A DNA stretch of 64,000 nucleotides from positions 62,001 to 126,000 of the forward strand of contig CAKZYA010000033.1 in NCBI GenBank assembly GCA_937883755.1, in the 5' to 3' direction. Within the stretch, counting starts at the first letter, position 1. The number at the start of each line of letters is the position of its first letter. Positions 23,250-32,476 of the stretch are shown piece after piece. Origin of the DNA: an uncultured Flammeovirgaceae bacterium. GTDB lineage: Bacteria > Bacteroidota > Bacteroidia > Cytophagales > Cyclobacteriaceae. The translations under genes and the position numbers were made by a program. Under the pieces are notes generated by a model. The model had not been told where the DNA came from and ran no database searches. It worked only from the letters and a program-made list of their open reading frames with translations.

Positions 23250-24497
23250 ATGCCTAACCCTGATAAAGTCGCCTCTTCTTCGGTTTTCTCCAGGGTCCAA
23301 GCATTCATATCTTCTTACGGTCCAGCTATCTTCATTATCGGTGCAATTATCGGCACGGGAAGTGTCTCTTCTTTGGTGTGGTCAGGAGCTGAATACGGCA
23401 TGAGTCTGCTCTGGGCACTACTCTTATCCTGCTTGTTCTTTTGGGTACTAATTAGCTCCATCAGCCGATTAACCTTTGCATCAGGCGAGACCTTTGTTGG
23501 TCTCGCCAAAAAGCATTTCGGGAAAGCCGGGGCAGCCTACATTGTTCTAGCGGTAGTCATCAGCCAGTTTGCATCTAATATTGGAGTACTAGGCATTGTA
23601 TCAGAAGCCTTTGCCTCCTGGCTCCAGTTAAATACACTAGCGGTAAGTGCCTTTTGGAGTGGACTGATCTTTATACTAATCGCCTTCGGTAAGTACGCTA
23701 CTTTTGAGCGGGTACTTATTTTCTTCGTCACTATTTTAGGACTCAGCTTTATTGTCAATATGTTTTTAGCACACCCATCTGCGGAAAGTGTTGCTTTAGG
23801 GTTAGTGCCCTCTATTCCTCCTGGTGGCGCAGTGGTTGCCGCGGCAATGGTAGGAACTACTTTAGCGGCTAGCGTAGTGGTGATGCGATCTTACGTGGTG
23901 CATGATAAAGGGTGGACGCTGAAGGATCTAAAACATGCCGAACGAGATTCTCGCCTGTCTGGAGTAATGATTTTTATAGTATCGGCAATCATAATGGCTT
24001 GTGCTGCGGCTACTTTGCATATCGAGGGCTTACACATTGAAAATGCCATTGATATGGCTTACACCCTGGCTCCACTCATGGGTAAGTTTGCCGCTACATT
24101 GTTTGTGGTAGGTATCGTAGCTGCTGGAGTCTCCTCCGCTTTTACCAATGCGCTAGTCTCAACCTGGAGTGTGACTGATTTTTTAGGTTGGTCACGTAAC
24201 CCTCAATCACTGCACTTCCGGCTCATCGCTCTACCTTTTTGCGCCGCTGGACTGGTGGCTGCACTCACTGGCGGAAAACCAGTAGTACTGCAAATTATGT
24301 CGCTAGCCTTACAGGCGATCTTTTTACCACTACTAGTAGTGTTCTTATTAATATTGGCTAACAAGAAATCAGTAATGGGAGAATTCAAAAGCACCCGCCT
24401 GATAAACACTTTAACGGTGATTACGCTGCTATTTTCCCTGTTCATGGCTTACCAAGCCTTTATCGGATTATCTGAACTTATTCAAACGAATTACTAA
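23250..24497 (+). CDS. Nramp-family divalent metal transporter
   Basis: 415 residues with about 11 membrane helices. The start fits the Nramp pattern with 'GPAIFIIGAIIGTGSVSSL' in helix 1, where the usual DPGN is replaced by 'GTGS'. The helix 6 position has 'VAAAMVGTTLAASVVVMRSY' in place of the canonical MPH motif. Such divergent Nramp-related proteins are frequent in Bacteroidota and their ion selectivity (Mn, Fe, Mg or none) cannot be predicted. It may form an operon with the esterase gene 17 bp downstream. Confidence 0.8.
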   Translation: MPNPDKVASSSVFSRVQAFISSYGPAIFIIGAIIGTGSVSSLVWSGAEYGMSLLWALLLSCLFFWVLISSISRLTFASGETFVGLAKKHFGKAGAAYIVLAVVISQFASNIGVLGIVSEAFASWLQLNTLAVSAFWSGLIFILIAFGKYATFERVLIFFVTILGLSFIVNMFLAHPSAESVALGLVPSIPPGGAVVAAAMVGTTLAASVVVMRSYVVHDKGWTLKDLKHAERDSRLSGVMIFIVSAIIMACAAATLHIEGLHIENAIDMAYTLAPLMGKFAATLFVVGIVAAGVSSAFTNALVSTWSVTDFLGWSRNPQSLHFRLIALPFCAAGLVAALTGGKPVVLQIMSLALQAIFLPLLVVFLLILANKKSVMGEFKSTRLINTLTVITLLFSLFMAYQAFIGLSELIQTNY

Positions 24498-24514
24498 CGT
24501 TTAACCTATCACCT

Positions 24515-25384
24515 ATGATTAAGCCACACTTTATGCTTTTTCTAGCTTTAGTCACTTCTTTGCCAAGCGTACTTTGTGCCCAGCAGGGTAAAGTGTATGA
24601 CAACCTTACCTTACCTAGTAAGATACTTGACAGTGAACGAAAATACGCCATCTACCTTCCACCTGACTACGAAACCTCAGAGCGTAGCTATCCCGTTTTG
24701 TATCTACTTCATGGGGCAGGAGACGACCAAACCGGCTGGGTACAGTTTGGTGAGGTGCTTCGCATCACTGATAACGCTATCAGCGACGGGCAATCCACCC
24801 CAATGATCATTGTGATGCCCGACGCTAACACCGGACAACGGGGTTACTTCAATGACCCCACAAATGAGTGGCGCTACGAAGACTTCTTCTTTGAAGAGCT
24901 GATGCCTCATGTAGAAAGTACCTACCGAATTAAAGGGGAAAAGCGTTACCGAGCAGTTGCTGGATTATCTATGGGCGGAGGTGGTTCGTTCATGTACGCG
25001 CTACACCGCCCGGATCTGTTTTCTTCCGCTTGCCCCCTTAGTGCTTACGTGGGAGAGCTGTCATTTGAGCGTTTTAAGGAACGTTTCGGTAATCGGATCT
25101 CAGGAGTTTCTAAAACTGATCTCGAGAATTATTACAAGCAACACAATGCGTTGTCGCTCATTGAGGCAATGCCCGATGACCAGAAAGAGGCGGTACGCTG
25201 GTATATTGATTGTGGTGACGATGACTTTTTATACGAAGGCAACTCATTAGCCCATATTGCTATGATGAAGAAAGAAATTCCTCATGAGTATCGTGTTCGT
25301 CAAGGAGGCCATACCTGGACATATTGGCGGGAATCACTACCTACTGTACTACACTTTGTTTCCCAAGCGTTTCATCAATATTGA
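24515..25384 (+). CDS. Secreted esterase of the esterase D / acetylxylan esterase type
   Basis: 289 residues with a signal peptide (residues 1-22, 'SVLCAQQGK'). It is an alpha/beta hydrolase: oxyanion region 'YLLHGAGDDQTGW', the nucleophile elbow 'GLSMGGGGSFMYA' (Ser at about residue 152), a likely acid in 'DCGDDDFLYEGN', and the C-terminal His in 'RQGGHTWTYW'. Relatives hydrolyse feruloyl or acetyl esters of xylan or are siderophore esterases. It follows the Nramp gene closely, so a siderophore or metal link is possible but unproven. Confidence 0.85.
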   Translation: MIKPHFMLFLALVTSLPSVLCAQQGKVYDNLTLPSKILDSERKYAIYLPPDYETSERSYPVLYLLHGAGDDQTGWVQFGEVLRITDNAISDGQSTPMIIVMPDANTGQRGYFNDPTNEWRYEDFFFEELMPHVESTYRIKGEKRYRAVAGLSMGGGGSFMYALHRPDLFSSACPLSAYVGELSFERFKERFGNRISGVSKTDLENYYKQHNALSLIEAMPDDQKEAVRWYIDCGDDDFLYEGNSLAHIAMMKKEIPHEYRVRQGGHTWTYWRESLPTVLHFVSQAFHQY

Positions 25385-25441
25385 TTACAGTGGATAGTTG
25401 ATAGTGTTTTTTTCGTTGTAAATTAATGCTTTAATAAAACA
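25385..25441. repeat. Short heptad-phased stretch after the esterase gene
   Basis: Three consecutive 7-mers ttacagt, ggatagt, tgatagt begin right after the esterase stop (TGA at 25382-25384). They belong to the same sequence family as those near mrp. The remainder of the gap is AT-rich without clear features. Confidence 0.4.
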
Positions 25442-26449
25442 ATGCCACAAGACTCGCCTTCTGTTCCTGTTATTGATATTTCTTCGCTAGCTAAAAATAG
25501 TAGCGATCAATTATTAGTTGCTCAGCAAATCGGCGATGCTTGTCGGGAAGTTGGCTTTTTTTATGTGATTGGTCACGAGGTTTCGCTCGAGTTACAACGA
25601 CGACTGGAAAATATCAGCCAGCAGTTTTTTGCTTTACCCGAAGAAACCAAACTAGAAATTAGAATGTCGAAAGGTGGCAAAGCCTGGCGAGGCTATTTTT
25701 CGGTAGGTGATGAACTTACTTCGGGCAAGCCTGACCTAAAAGAAGGCATATATTTTGGTGAAGAACTGAGTGAAGATGATACTAGGGTTCAAGCTGGTCT
25801 TCCCCTGCACGGAGCTAATCTTTTCCCCAAGAGCCTCCCTACCTTTGGGGAAACCATCTTAGAATACTTGAATGCCATGACTCAGCTTGGGCATACGTTA
25901 ATGCGGGGTATTTCGCTAAGCTTAGGGTTAGAAGCAGATTATTTTCATCAGCACTTTACCCGCAATCCCCTGATGCTTTTCCGCATTTTCCATTATCCTT
26001 CTCCCATTCCTTCTGAGTCTTCCGAAAGCTGGGGAGTGGGTGAGCATACTGATTATGGGTTGCTCACTATCTTGAAACAAGATCAGATAGGTGGATTACA
26101 AGTTAAAACAAAGCAAGGTTGGATAGATGCTCCACCGGTCGATAATTCATTCGTGTGCAATATTGGGGATATGCTCGACCGAATTACCCGAGGCCTTTAC
26201 CGTTCCACGCCCCACCGAGTCTTGAATACTTCGGGTAAGAGTCGCTACTCCTACCCTTTCTTTTTTGATCCCGGCTTCAGTGCAAAAATCTTTCCCGCTG
26301 ACTTATCTCATACTCAGGTTCCTAACAATTATTACTCAGAGCGATGGGACCAGGCGAACATTCACGCTTTTGAGGGCACCTATGGTGAATACCTACTGGC
26401 AAAAGTCTCTAAAGTATTTCCTGAACTTCAGCAAAGAGTAATGAAATAG
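25442..26449 (+). CDS. 2-oxoglutarate/Fe(II)-dependent oxygenase, isopenicillin-N-synthase-like
   Basis: 335 residues. The N-terminal DIOX_N region has 'PVIDISSLAK' and 'GFFYVIGHEV'. The iron facial triad is 'GEHTDYGLLTIL' (HxD, about residues 201-203) with the distal His in 'RSTPHRVLN', and the 2OG-binding Arg in 'SRYSYPFFFDPG'. The family hydroxylates or desaturates small molecules; bacterial members have varied substrates. No cluster of biosynthesis genes surrounds it. Confidence 0.88.
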   Translation: MPQDSPSVPVIDISSLAKNSSDQLLVAQQIGDACREVGFFYVIGHEVSLELQRRLENISQQFFALPEETKLEIRMSKGGKAWRGYFSVGDELTSGKPDLKEGIYFGEELSEDDTRVQAGLPLHGANLFPKSLPTFGETILEYLNAMTQLGHTLMRGISLSLGLEADYFHQHFTRNPLMLFRIFHYPSPIPSESSESWGVGEHTDYGLLTILKQDQIGGLQVKTKQGWIDAPPVDNSFVCNIGDMLDRITRGLYRSTPHRVLNTSGKSRYSYPFFFDPGFSAKIFPADLSHTQVPNNYYSERWDQANIHAFEGTYGEYLLAKVSKVFPELQQRVMK

Positions 26450-26489
26450 AGAACCATACCTTAAAACCCCCTTCTTCCATTTTACTATT

Positions 26490-27329
26490 ATGTTTAACTC
26501 ATTGGTCAAACTACTACTAATCACATTAACTTTCAGCCTTATCATTTTCGGTTGTAGCCCTTCAGGCTCAAAAAATGAAACGACTTCCCCGAAAACCTCG
26601 ACGCCAGGCTGGGTATCACTATTTAATGGTCAGGATATTGATAATTGGATGGTGAAAATTCATCACTATGAAGTAGGTGATAACTACGGAAGAACTTTTC
26701 GGGTAGTAGATAGCGTAATTCAAGTTCGGTACGATGAGTATGAAGGTGATTTTAATGACCGCTTTGGTCATTTGTACTATGAGCAGCCTTACTCCCACTT
26801 TCATCTGAAACTAGAATACCGATTTGTGGGCGATTTACATCCAGGGGCTCCATCATTTACCATTCGTAATAGCGGGGTAATGTTTCACTCACAAGATCCA
26901 CGTACTATGCCCAAAGAACAGAACTGGCCCATCTCGGTAGAAATGCAGTTTTTAGGTGGCTTAGGCGATGGCAAACCTCGACCTACGGGAAATATGTGTT
27001 CGCCAGGTACGGAAGTAGTCTATCAGGGGCAGATTGACCCCCGACACTGTATCAGCTCCTCTTCCGAAACCTACGACGGTGACCAATGGGTGGAGGCCGA
27101 GTTGATTGTATTGGGGGACTCACTGGTAACGCATATTATCAATGGAGATACAGTGTTACGGTACACTCAACCTCAGGTAGGCGGTGGAGTAGTGGAGCGG
27201 TTTGACCCAGCCCAGAAACCTGATGGCAAACTACTAACCGAAGGTTACATTGCTCTACAAAGTGAAGGGCAACCTATTGATTTTCGGAATATTATATTAC
27301 TAGACTTAGAATCTGCTCTAACTAGATAG
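26490..27329 (+). CDS. DUF1080 family lipoprotein (3-keto-disaccharide hydrolase-like)
   Basis: 279 residues with a lipoprotein signal (lipobox at 'LIIFGCSPSG'). The body is the DUF1080 jelly-roll fold: 'WVSLFNGQDIDNWMVK' at the start, 'FHLKLEYRF', 'NSGVMFHSQ', 'PISVEMQFLGG', and 'EGYIALQSEGQPIDFRNI' at the end. This family is annotated as 3-keto-disaccharide hydrolase and is abundant in Bacteroidota. It would act at the cell surface or in the periplasm. Confidence 0.88.
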   Translation: MFNSLVKLLLITLTFSLIIFGCSPSGSKNETTSPKTSTPGWVSLFNGQDIDNWMVKIHHYEVGDNYGRTFRVVDSVIQVRYDEYEGDFNDRFGHLYYEQPYSHFHLKLEYRFVGDLHPGAPSFTIRNSGVMFHSQDPRTMPKEQNWPISVEMQFLGGLGDGKPRPTGNMCSPGTEVVYQGQIDPRHCISSSSETYDGDQWVEAELIVLGDSLVTHIINGDTVLRYTQPQVGGGVVERFDPAQKPDGKLLTEGYIALQSEGQPIDFRNIILLDLESALTR

Positions 27330-27344
27330 TTTAAGATTGAGAGA

Positions 27345-28319
27345 CTATTCGGTCAACCAAAACACAGCAGCATCCATTGCTTCAATATTGGCTACCTCTA
27401 CATCCGGTTTTATGGGAATACCAAAAGTATTTTTATCTCGATCGGCCATATAAGCAGTGGTAAGCACTAATATAGTATTATCGCTGAGAGTATATGAAGA
27501 ATTGGCGGTAGATAAACCGCAGGTAGCCGATCCAAAGCTCCGGGTATTTTCCCGACCTACAAAGCTGATAGCAATGGCTTCTCCTGAGCTAGTAATACCA
27601 TTATTCAATAATACTGCTACCTTCGGGTTGGGAGAAATTAGTTCATAAGAGCTTGGCAATTGAGTAACGGTAGACCCACTAGCTACTGATCTACCGTTAC
27701 TGTATCCCCAAGGCGACTCTCTTCCATTCGGATCAATGAAATAACCAGAAGTTCCCTCTCCTAAAACCGACCCAACTCCGGCTAACATTGGCCACATATT
27801 TCCACCTCCGTTTCCTCGCAGATCAACGATCCACCCTGCTAAATCTGGCTTATCATCAGCTATTATCTGATCTTGAATTTTTTGGGCGAACGCCAGTGCT
27901 TCGCTACTAGAACTTTGCCCAGAGAAAGATGTGACTCGGACATATCCAACATTATCTGGTAAAGTGGCTGGTCGCGAGCCCTCTAGGCCATTGCAACGTA
28001 TCGTACCAGCGAAAATAGAGCCACCATCATCCTTGATGTAAAGACTATGGTTATCATCTAGTAATGCTAATGCCCGGCGAATAGCCGCATAAGTATCTTC
28101 TTTGGTCTGAGCGCCTGCCGCAACCTCAAGCACCTCTTCCCTAAAGCTTAACCAGTCAATTGTATTACGGTTGATGGAGTTCTCCTCCATAAGATCCAAA
28201 ATCTCGTTCAGAAACTCTTGTGCTACTGACGAAATTCTTTGGGGTTCGTCATCATTGCTACAAGAAATTGTCAGCAGTACAGAGAAAAATAGTACGACTT
28301 GCCAAATCTTTGTTTTCAT
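27345..28319 (-). CDS. S41 family peptidase, lipoprotein
   Basis: 324 residues with a lipoprotein signal ending 'LLTISCSNDD'. The S41 (C-terminal processing peptidase/tricorn-like) fold is seen in 'LAGWIVDLRGNGGGNMWPML' and the nucleophile region 'NNGITSSGEAIAISFVGR' (Ser in TSSGE). A PDZ domain is not obvious, as in the shorter secreted S41 members. It is convergent with the DUF1080 gene and 15 bp from it. Confidence 0.85.
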   Translation of the reverse strand: MKTKIWQVVLFFSVLLTISCSNDDEPQRISSVAQEFLNEILDLMEENSINRNTIDWLSFREEVLEVAAGAQTKEDTYAAIRRALALLDDNHSLYIKDDGGSIFAGTIRCNGLEGSRPATLPDNVGYVRVTSFSGQSSSSEALAFAQKIQDQIIADDKPDLAGWIVDLRGNGGGNMWPMLAGVGSVLGEGTSGYFIDPNGRESPWGYSNGRSVASGSTVTQLPSSYELISPNPKVAVLLNNGITSSGEAIAISFVGRENTRSFGSATCGLSTANSSYTLSDNTILVLTTAYMADRDKNTFGIPIKPDVEVANIEAMDAAVFWLTE

Positions 28320-28387
28320 TAGGTTGCTTGCTTATTCAGTTTAAGTGAATATAACCTAATATCTGGAAAGAATTAAGATAAAAATTT

Positions 28388-29347
28388 TCAAGTGTTTATT
28401 ACTTCAACATCTTCCGGTCGAGTTTTCCAACGTTCGTGCATCCAGACCCATTGGGTTAAATCCATCCGAATGAGTTTTTCCAGTACATCAGAGAATCGTT
28501 GGGTATTAGTTTGAAGGTCATCTTCAGTGTTTCCGGTTTTGGCAATCTCAATTTCGGGTAATATGGTAATCTTATGCTGTTCGTTCGGCAAGCGATGGAT
28601 CGCCATAGGGACAACTGCTGCCTGAGTGCTCTGGGCTAACCAGGCTGCCCCAATGGGAGTGTAGGTTGGCTTTCCGAAAAAATCGACGAATATTCCCTTC
28701 GCCCACTTTACGTCCTGATCAATGAGTATTGCCATTACTTCTCCTCGCTTGAGTGCTCTTACCAATGTTAGTACCCCCTCTTGACTGTAGATAGATTTGG
28801 CTCCAAACTGAGTGCGATGATTGATTAGCAATTTATCCAAGGTTGGGTTTTTAAGCTTTCTTCCTACAATATTGAGCTTGTAACCGTGACTACTGATGTA
28901 AGATGCTACCATCTCAAAGGCACCCAAATGTGGGCCCAACATAATTACTCCCTTGCCTCGTTGATAAGCCTGCTCAAAATACTCTAACCCTTCTACTTCA
29001 ATAATTTTTTCCAGATCCGCCGACGAGCGAAAAGAGTGAGAAATAAAGATGTCGGCTATATTCTTAGCTAGTTTACGAAAGAGGGTTTTACTAAACTGCT
29101 GCTTATCAATTGAGTTAGCTTCCTCTCCTAATGCGTAATCAAGATTGTTAGCAATTTTTTTCCGCTCATCAGGAAATAACCGGTACGCTAGTAGCCCAAG
29201 TCGCTCATAAATACCCAGAACCCACCGACGAGGAAAACGACCTGCCAACCACAGCAGACTCAAGATAAGTTGGTAGAGTAGTGTGTACTTAATTTTTTTG
29301 CGTAAAGGCCTATCTGAAGACATAAAAGCGTATAAATATGAGCGCAA
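28388..29347 (-). CDS. LpxL/HtrB-type lysophospholipid acyltransferase
   Basis: 319 residues. The N-terminal hydrophobic segment and 'GPHLGAFEMVASYIS' (HxxxxE/D catalytic motif, His at about residue 139) identify the LPLAT family. 'VDFFGKPTYTPIGAAWLAQ' and 'WVWMHERWKTRPE' near the end are typical of lipid A late acyltransferases (LpxL). It would add a secondary acyl chain to lipid A at the inner membrane, or in Bacteroidota an equivalent aminolipid. Confidence 0.9.
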   Translation of the reverse strand: MRSYLYAFMSSDRPLRKKIKYTLLYQLILSLLWLAGRFPRRWVLGIYERLGLLAYRLFPDERKKIANNLDYALGEEANSIDKQQFSKTLFRKLAKNIADIFISHSFRSSADLEKIIEVEGLEYFEQAYQRGKGVIMLGPHLGAFEMVASYISSHGYKLNIVGRKLKNPTLDKLLINHRTQFGAKSIYSQEGVLTLVRALKRGEVMAILIDQDVKWAKGIFVDFFGKPTYTPIGAAWLAQSTQAAVVPMAIHRLPNEQHKITILPEIEIAKTGNTEDDLQTNTQRFSDVLEKLIRMDLTQWVWMHERWKTRPEDVEVINT

Positions 29348-29472
29348 TAACGGGAGAATTGATTGAATTTACTAAAGGCGATTGCTCAAGCGGCATATTA
29401 CAGTTTAGAGAATAGTCACCTTTCAATTCTGTCGTTACTTGATAAAGTACGAAATAGGCCCTGAAATATTTT

Positions 29473-29796
29473 CTATACTTTGTACCGCTCCTTCCAGTAA
29501 AGAAATAATGGCAAACCACCCGCAATACCGAAGGCAAAGGTGTAGAGCCAGACTAACCAGGTATTTTTGATATTATGCTTTCTGGATTCCCGATACGACC
29601 AAATTAAAAAGAGAACCACGATAAACAGCAAGTCAGTAATAAATGCTGACGAAATGTTGGTAGCAAACATACTTTGAAAGGTATCAATCGGGCGACTGTA
29701 CAGCATAATATTGCCGGAAGTGAAGGTTTCTTTGAGGACAAAGATATTGGGAAGAATTGTACCAATTACTGTTAAAATCAAATACATCTTTTTCAT
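29473..29796 (-). CDS. DUF2834 membrane protein
   Basis: 107 residues with three predicted membrane helices (about residues 5-25, 48-68, 83-103) and a short basic C-terminus. The pattern ('SSAFITDLLFIVVLFLIWSY', 'GIAGGLPLFLYW') matches the DUF2834 family of small inner-membrane proteins of unknown function. It lies downstream of the Crp-type gene on the same strand, 58 bp away. Confidence 0.8.
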   Translation of the reverse strand: MKKMYLILTVIGTILPNIFVLKETFTSGNIMLYSRPIDTFQSMFATNISSAFITDLLFIVVLFLIWSYRESRKHNIKNTWLVWLYTFAFGIAGGLPLFLYWKERYKV

Positions 29797-29854
29797 GGAA
29801 GTTACTTTTTAAGCAAAAGTAGTGAGTAACTGCTCCATGGTTGGTTGACGTTTG

Positions 29855-30439
29855 TCAAGAAAGCTTTTTGTTACTGATTCTTTTCCGAATTCGGCTCAAG
29901 GTCTCGGGAGATACTCCTAGGTACGTGGCTAACTGATACTGAGGAATTCTTTGTAGCAATTGAGGTTTACTTTTACTTAGTGCCTGATAACGCTGCTCAG
30001 CATTCTGAGTAATGAACGAAGCAATTATATCTTGATAAACCGAAAGCTCTTGTTCCATTGCTACTCTAGCTAAAAACTCAAACTTGGGGTATTTTAACAG
30101 CATAGCTTGGGCTTGTTCGGATGATATTATCGCAACAGTCGTATCTTCTACTGCCTGTAAGCTGTGCCGGGCCGGAATGTGTTTAGTAAAACTTTCATAA
30201 GAGCTGACGAACTCATTTTCGGTATAGAAAAAAGCAGTCTTTTCTTCGCCTTCTACCCAGTAAAACATCCGAATACAGCCCTCAATAATAAAGTAAAACT
30301 CCGATGACACTTCACCTTCCCACAGTAAGAGCTGATTCTTCTTAATTGGCTTTACCAGAATGTGGCTCTGTAAAAATTGCTTTTCTTCCGAGTCTAACGT
30401 AATGTATCGCTCAAGGTAGGTAATCAATTGGCTAATCAT
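29855..30439 (-). CDS. Crp/Fnr family transcriptional regulator
   Basis: 194 residues. The cNMP-binding-like jelly roll is seen in 'LLLWEGEVSSEFYFIIEGCI'. The C-terminal helix-turn-helix is 'RIPQYQLATYLGVSPETLSR'. The phosphate-binding cassette is weak, as in many Bacteroidota members, so ligand binding is doubtful. It is the intact counterpart of the broken copy at 16236-16708. It is divergent from the helicase gene with 100 bp between. Confidence 0.9.
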   Translation of the reverse strand: MISQLITYLERYITLDSEEKQFLQSHILVKPIKKNQLLLWEGEVSSEFYFIIEGCIRMFYWVEGEEKTAFFYTENEFVSSYESFTKHIPARHSLQAVEDTTVAIISSEQAQAMLLKYPKFEFLARVAMEQELSVYQDIIASFITQNAEQRYQALSKSKPQLLQRIPQYQLATYLGVSPETLSRIRKRISNKKLS

Positions 30440-30539
30440 AGGTTTACATTTTTTTGCAGTAACTCAAAAGTACCAACTTGTCTTAGCAACCCATAATTTT
30501 ATCTGAACAACAAATATCCTATCTCGTTCATAAGCCTGT

Positions 30540-32474
30540 ATGTCAGAGATTACCAAAGAGTTGCAGCGACAAACCCACTTGCTTCGCTTAGAGAAAGAGG
30601 CTGATCTAGAATATTACCGCCAAAAAGTACTGTTAGCTAGCTTAGAAGATCGCAAACGCGATGGAGTTTGCTGGTATCCGGTAACCTTAGAAAGTAAGCG
30701 TTACAGCTTAGGTGAAAAGATCATTATTCGGGTTCGACGCGGTGAAGATTCGGCCAAATCCCACGTATTTCAGTCGGGGAAAATTGTGAGTCTGTTCTCC
30801 AATATGTTTAATGAAAAACCTCACGTATCGGGCGTAGTGAATGATGTTCGTAAACACCATATGACTATCACGCTAAATGCTCGCGAAGTACCAGATTGGA
30901 TTCACGAAGGTAATCTAGGAGTTGATCTGCTTTTTGATGAAATGGCCTACCGGGAGATGGAGAAAGCTCTCAAAAAGATTATTGATACCAAAGATCCTCG
31001 CTTGGTAGAGTTACGTGATATTTTACTGGGTGAACAGGCGGCAAGCTTTACCAAAGATATTTTCGGCGGGCAAGTAGAATCCCTGAATGATAGTCAGAAT
31101 CAGGCACTGCAACGGATACGACAAGCCCAGGATGTAGCGGTAGTACACGGCCCGCCTGGCACCGGAAAAACGACTACGTTGATGCAGTCTATTATCCAGA
31201 CCGTACAACTGGAAAAGCAAGTATTGGTTTGTGCCCCTAGTAACGCAGCAGTTGATCTGCTCACCGAAAAACTAAGTGCCCAAGATTTACAAGTTGTCCG
31301 ATTAGGGCATCCCGCTCGGGTTACCGACCAAAACCTCAGCCTCACCATCGATGCTCAAATTGCTAATCATGGCTATTACAAAGACTTGAAGTCGCTTCGT
31401 CGTCGATCAGAGGAAATACGAAACCTTGCTCTAAAGTACAAGCGTAACTACGGCCACTCTGAACGCCAACAGCGTAAGCGTTTGCTGGATGAGGCCTCTA
31501 GCTTACGCAGCGAAGCGGAACAACTAGAGTTTTATATCGTCACCGATATTTTGTCCAAAGCGCAAGTTATTACTTGTACTTTGGTGGGAGCCGCCAATAG
31601 TCTCATTAAAGGGTTTCGCTGCGACACCGTATTTATTGATGAAGCAGCCCAGGCACTAGAAGCAGCTTGTTGGATTCCCATTCAAAAAGCCCAGCGAGTT
31701 ATTTTTGCGGGTGATCACTATCAGCTACCTCCGACCATTAAATCAATTGAGGCTGCCAGGCAAGGGTTGAACGTAACTCTGTTTGAGAAATGCATTGATC
31801 GGCAAAATAACCTCAAGAACCCCGTAGATTCTTTGCTACAAACTCAGTATCGGATGCACCAGACGATCATGCAGTTTTCTAGCCAATATTTTTATAACAA
31901 TCAGTTGAAAGCTGCTGAACAGGTGAAAACGAAAACTTTAGCTAAAAATCAATCCCCACTCACATTTGTAGATACCGCTGGCTGTGGCTTCACCGAAAAA
32001 GTTGATCCTGAAACCCTAAGTACTTACAATGAAGAAGAAGCTCAGCTTCTACTTAACCATCTCAATAATCTGGTTGAGAGCCTCACCCCTGCGTTTTTTC
32101 TTGAAAACAAGATTAGTGTTGGTATCATTGCTCCCTACAAAGCACAGGTAAAACTACTTTCTGAACAATACCTTTCCTTAATCCACCTTACCGATATTCA
32201 ATCACTGATTACTATTGATACCGTAGATGCTTTTCAAGGAAGAGAGCGAGAAGTTATCTATATCAGTTTAGTCCGATCTAACACCAAGGGGGAAATCGGG
32301 TTTCTCAAAGATATTCGTCGTACCAATGTTGCCATGACTCGAGCCAAGAAGAAACTAGTTATATTTGGCGACAGTGCCACTCTTGGTAATCATCCTTTTT
32401 ATGGTCAATTGCTCGAATATGTGCAACAAGCCGACGCTTATCGAAGTGCTTTTGAATATCTCTACTCCGACTAA
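30540..32474 (+). CDS. UPF1/IGHMBP2-like superfamily 1 helicase
   Basis: 644 residues. The Walker A motif is 'VVHGPPGTGKTTTLMQ' (about residues 201-216), motif II is 'FIDEAAQALEAA', motif III 'FAGDHYQLPPTIKS', and motifs IV-VI follow ('QYRMHQTIMQF', 'DTVDAFQGREREVIYISLV', 'NVAMTRAKKKL'). The N-terminal beta-barrel-like region (residues 40-130) fits domain 1B of the UPF1/IGHMBP2 class. It unwinds DNA or RNA in the 5'-3' direction in characterised relatives. The nitrilase gene begins 2 bp after its stop. Confidence 0.9.
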   Translation: MSEITKELQRQTHLLRLEKEADLEYYRQKVLLASLEDRKRDGVCWYPVTLESKRYSLGEKIIIRVRRGEDSAKSHVFQSGKIVSLFSNMFNEKPHVSGVVNDVRKHHMTITLNAREVPDWIHEGNLGVDLLFDEMAYREMEKALKKIIDTKDPRLVELRDILLGEQAASFTKDIFGGQVESLNDSQNQALQRIRQAQDVAVVHGPPGTGKTTTLMQSIIQTVQLEKQVLVCAPSNAAVDLLTEKLSAQDLQVVRLGHPARVTDQNLSLTIDAQIANHGYYKDLKSLRRRSEEIRNLALKYKRNYGHSERQQRKRLLDEASSLRSEAEQLEFYIVTDILSKAQVITCTLVGAANSLIKGFRCDTVFIDEAAQALEAACWIPIQKAQRVIFAGDHYQLPPTIKSIEAARQGLNVTLFEKCIDRQNNLKNPVDSLLQTQYRMHQTIMQFSSQYFYNNQLKAAEQVKTKTLAKNQSPLTFVDTAGCGFTEKVDPETLSTYNEEEAQLLLNHLNNLVESLTPAFFLENKISVGIIAPYKAQVKLLSEQYLSLIHLTDIQSLITIDTVDAFQGREREVIYISLVRSNTKGEIGFLKDIRRTNVAMTRAKKKLVIFGDSATLGNHPFYGQLLEYVQQADAYRSAFEYLYSD

Positions 32475-32476
32475 TT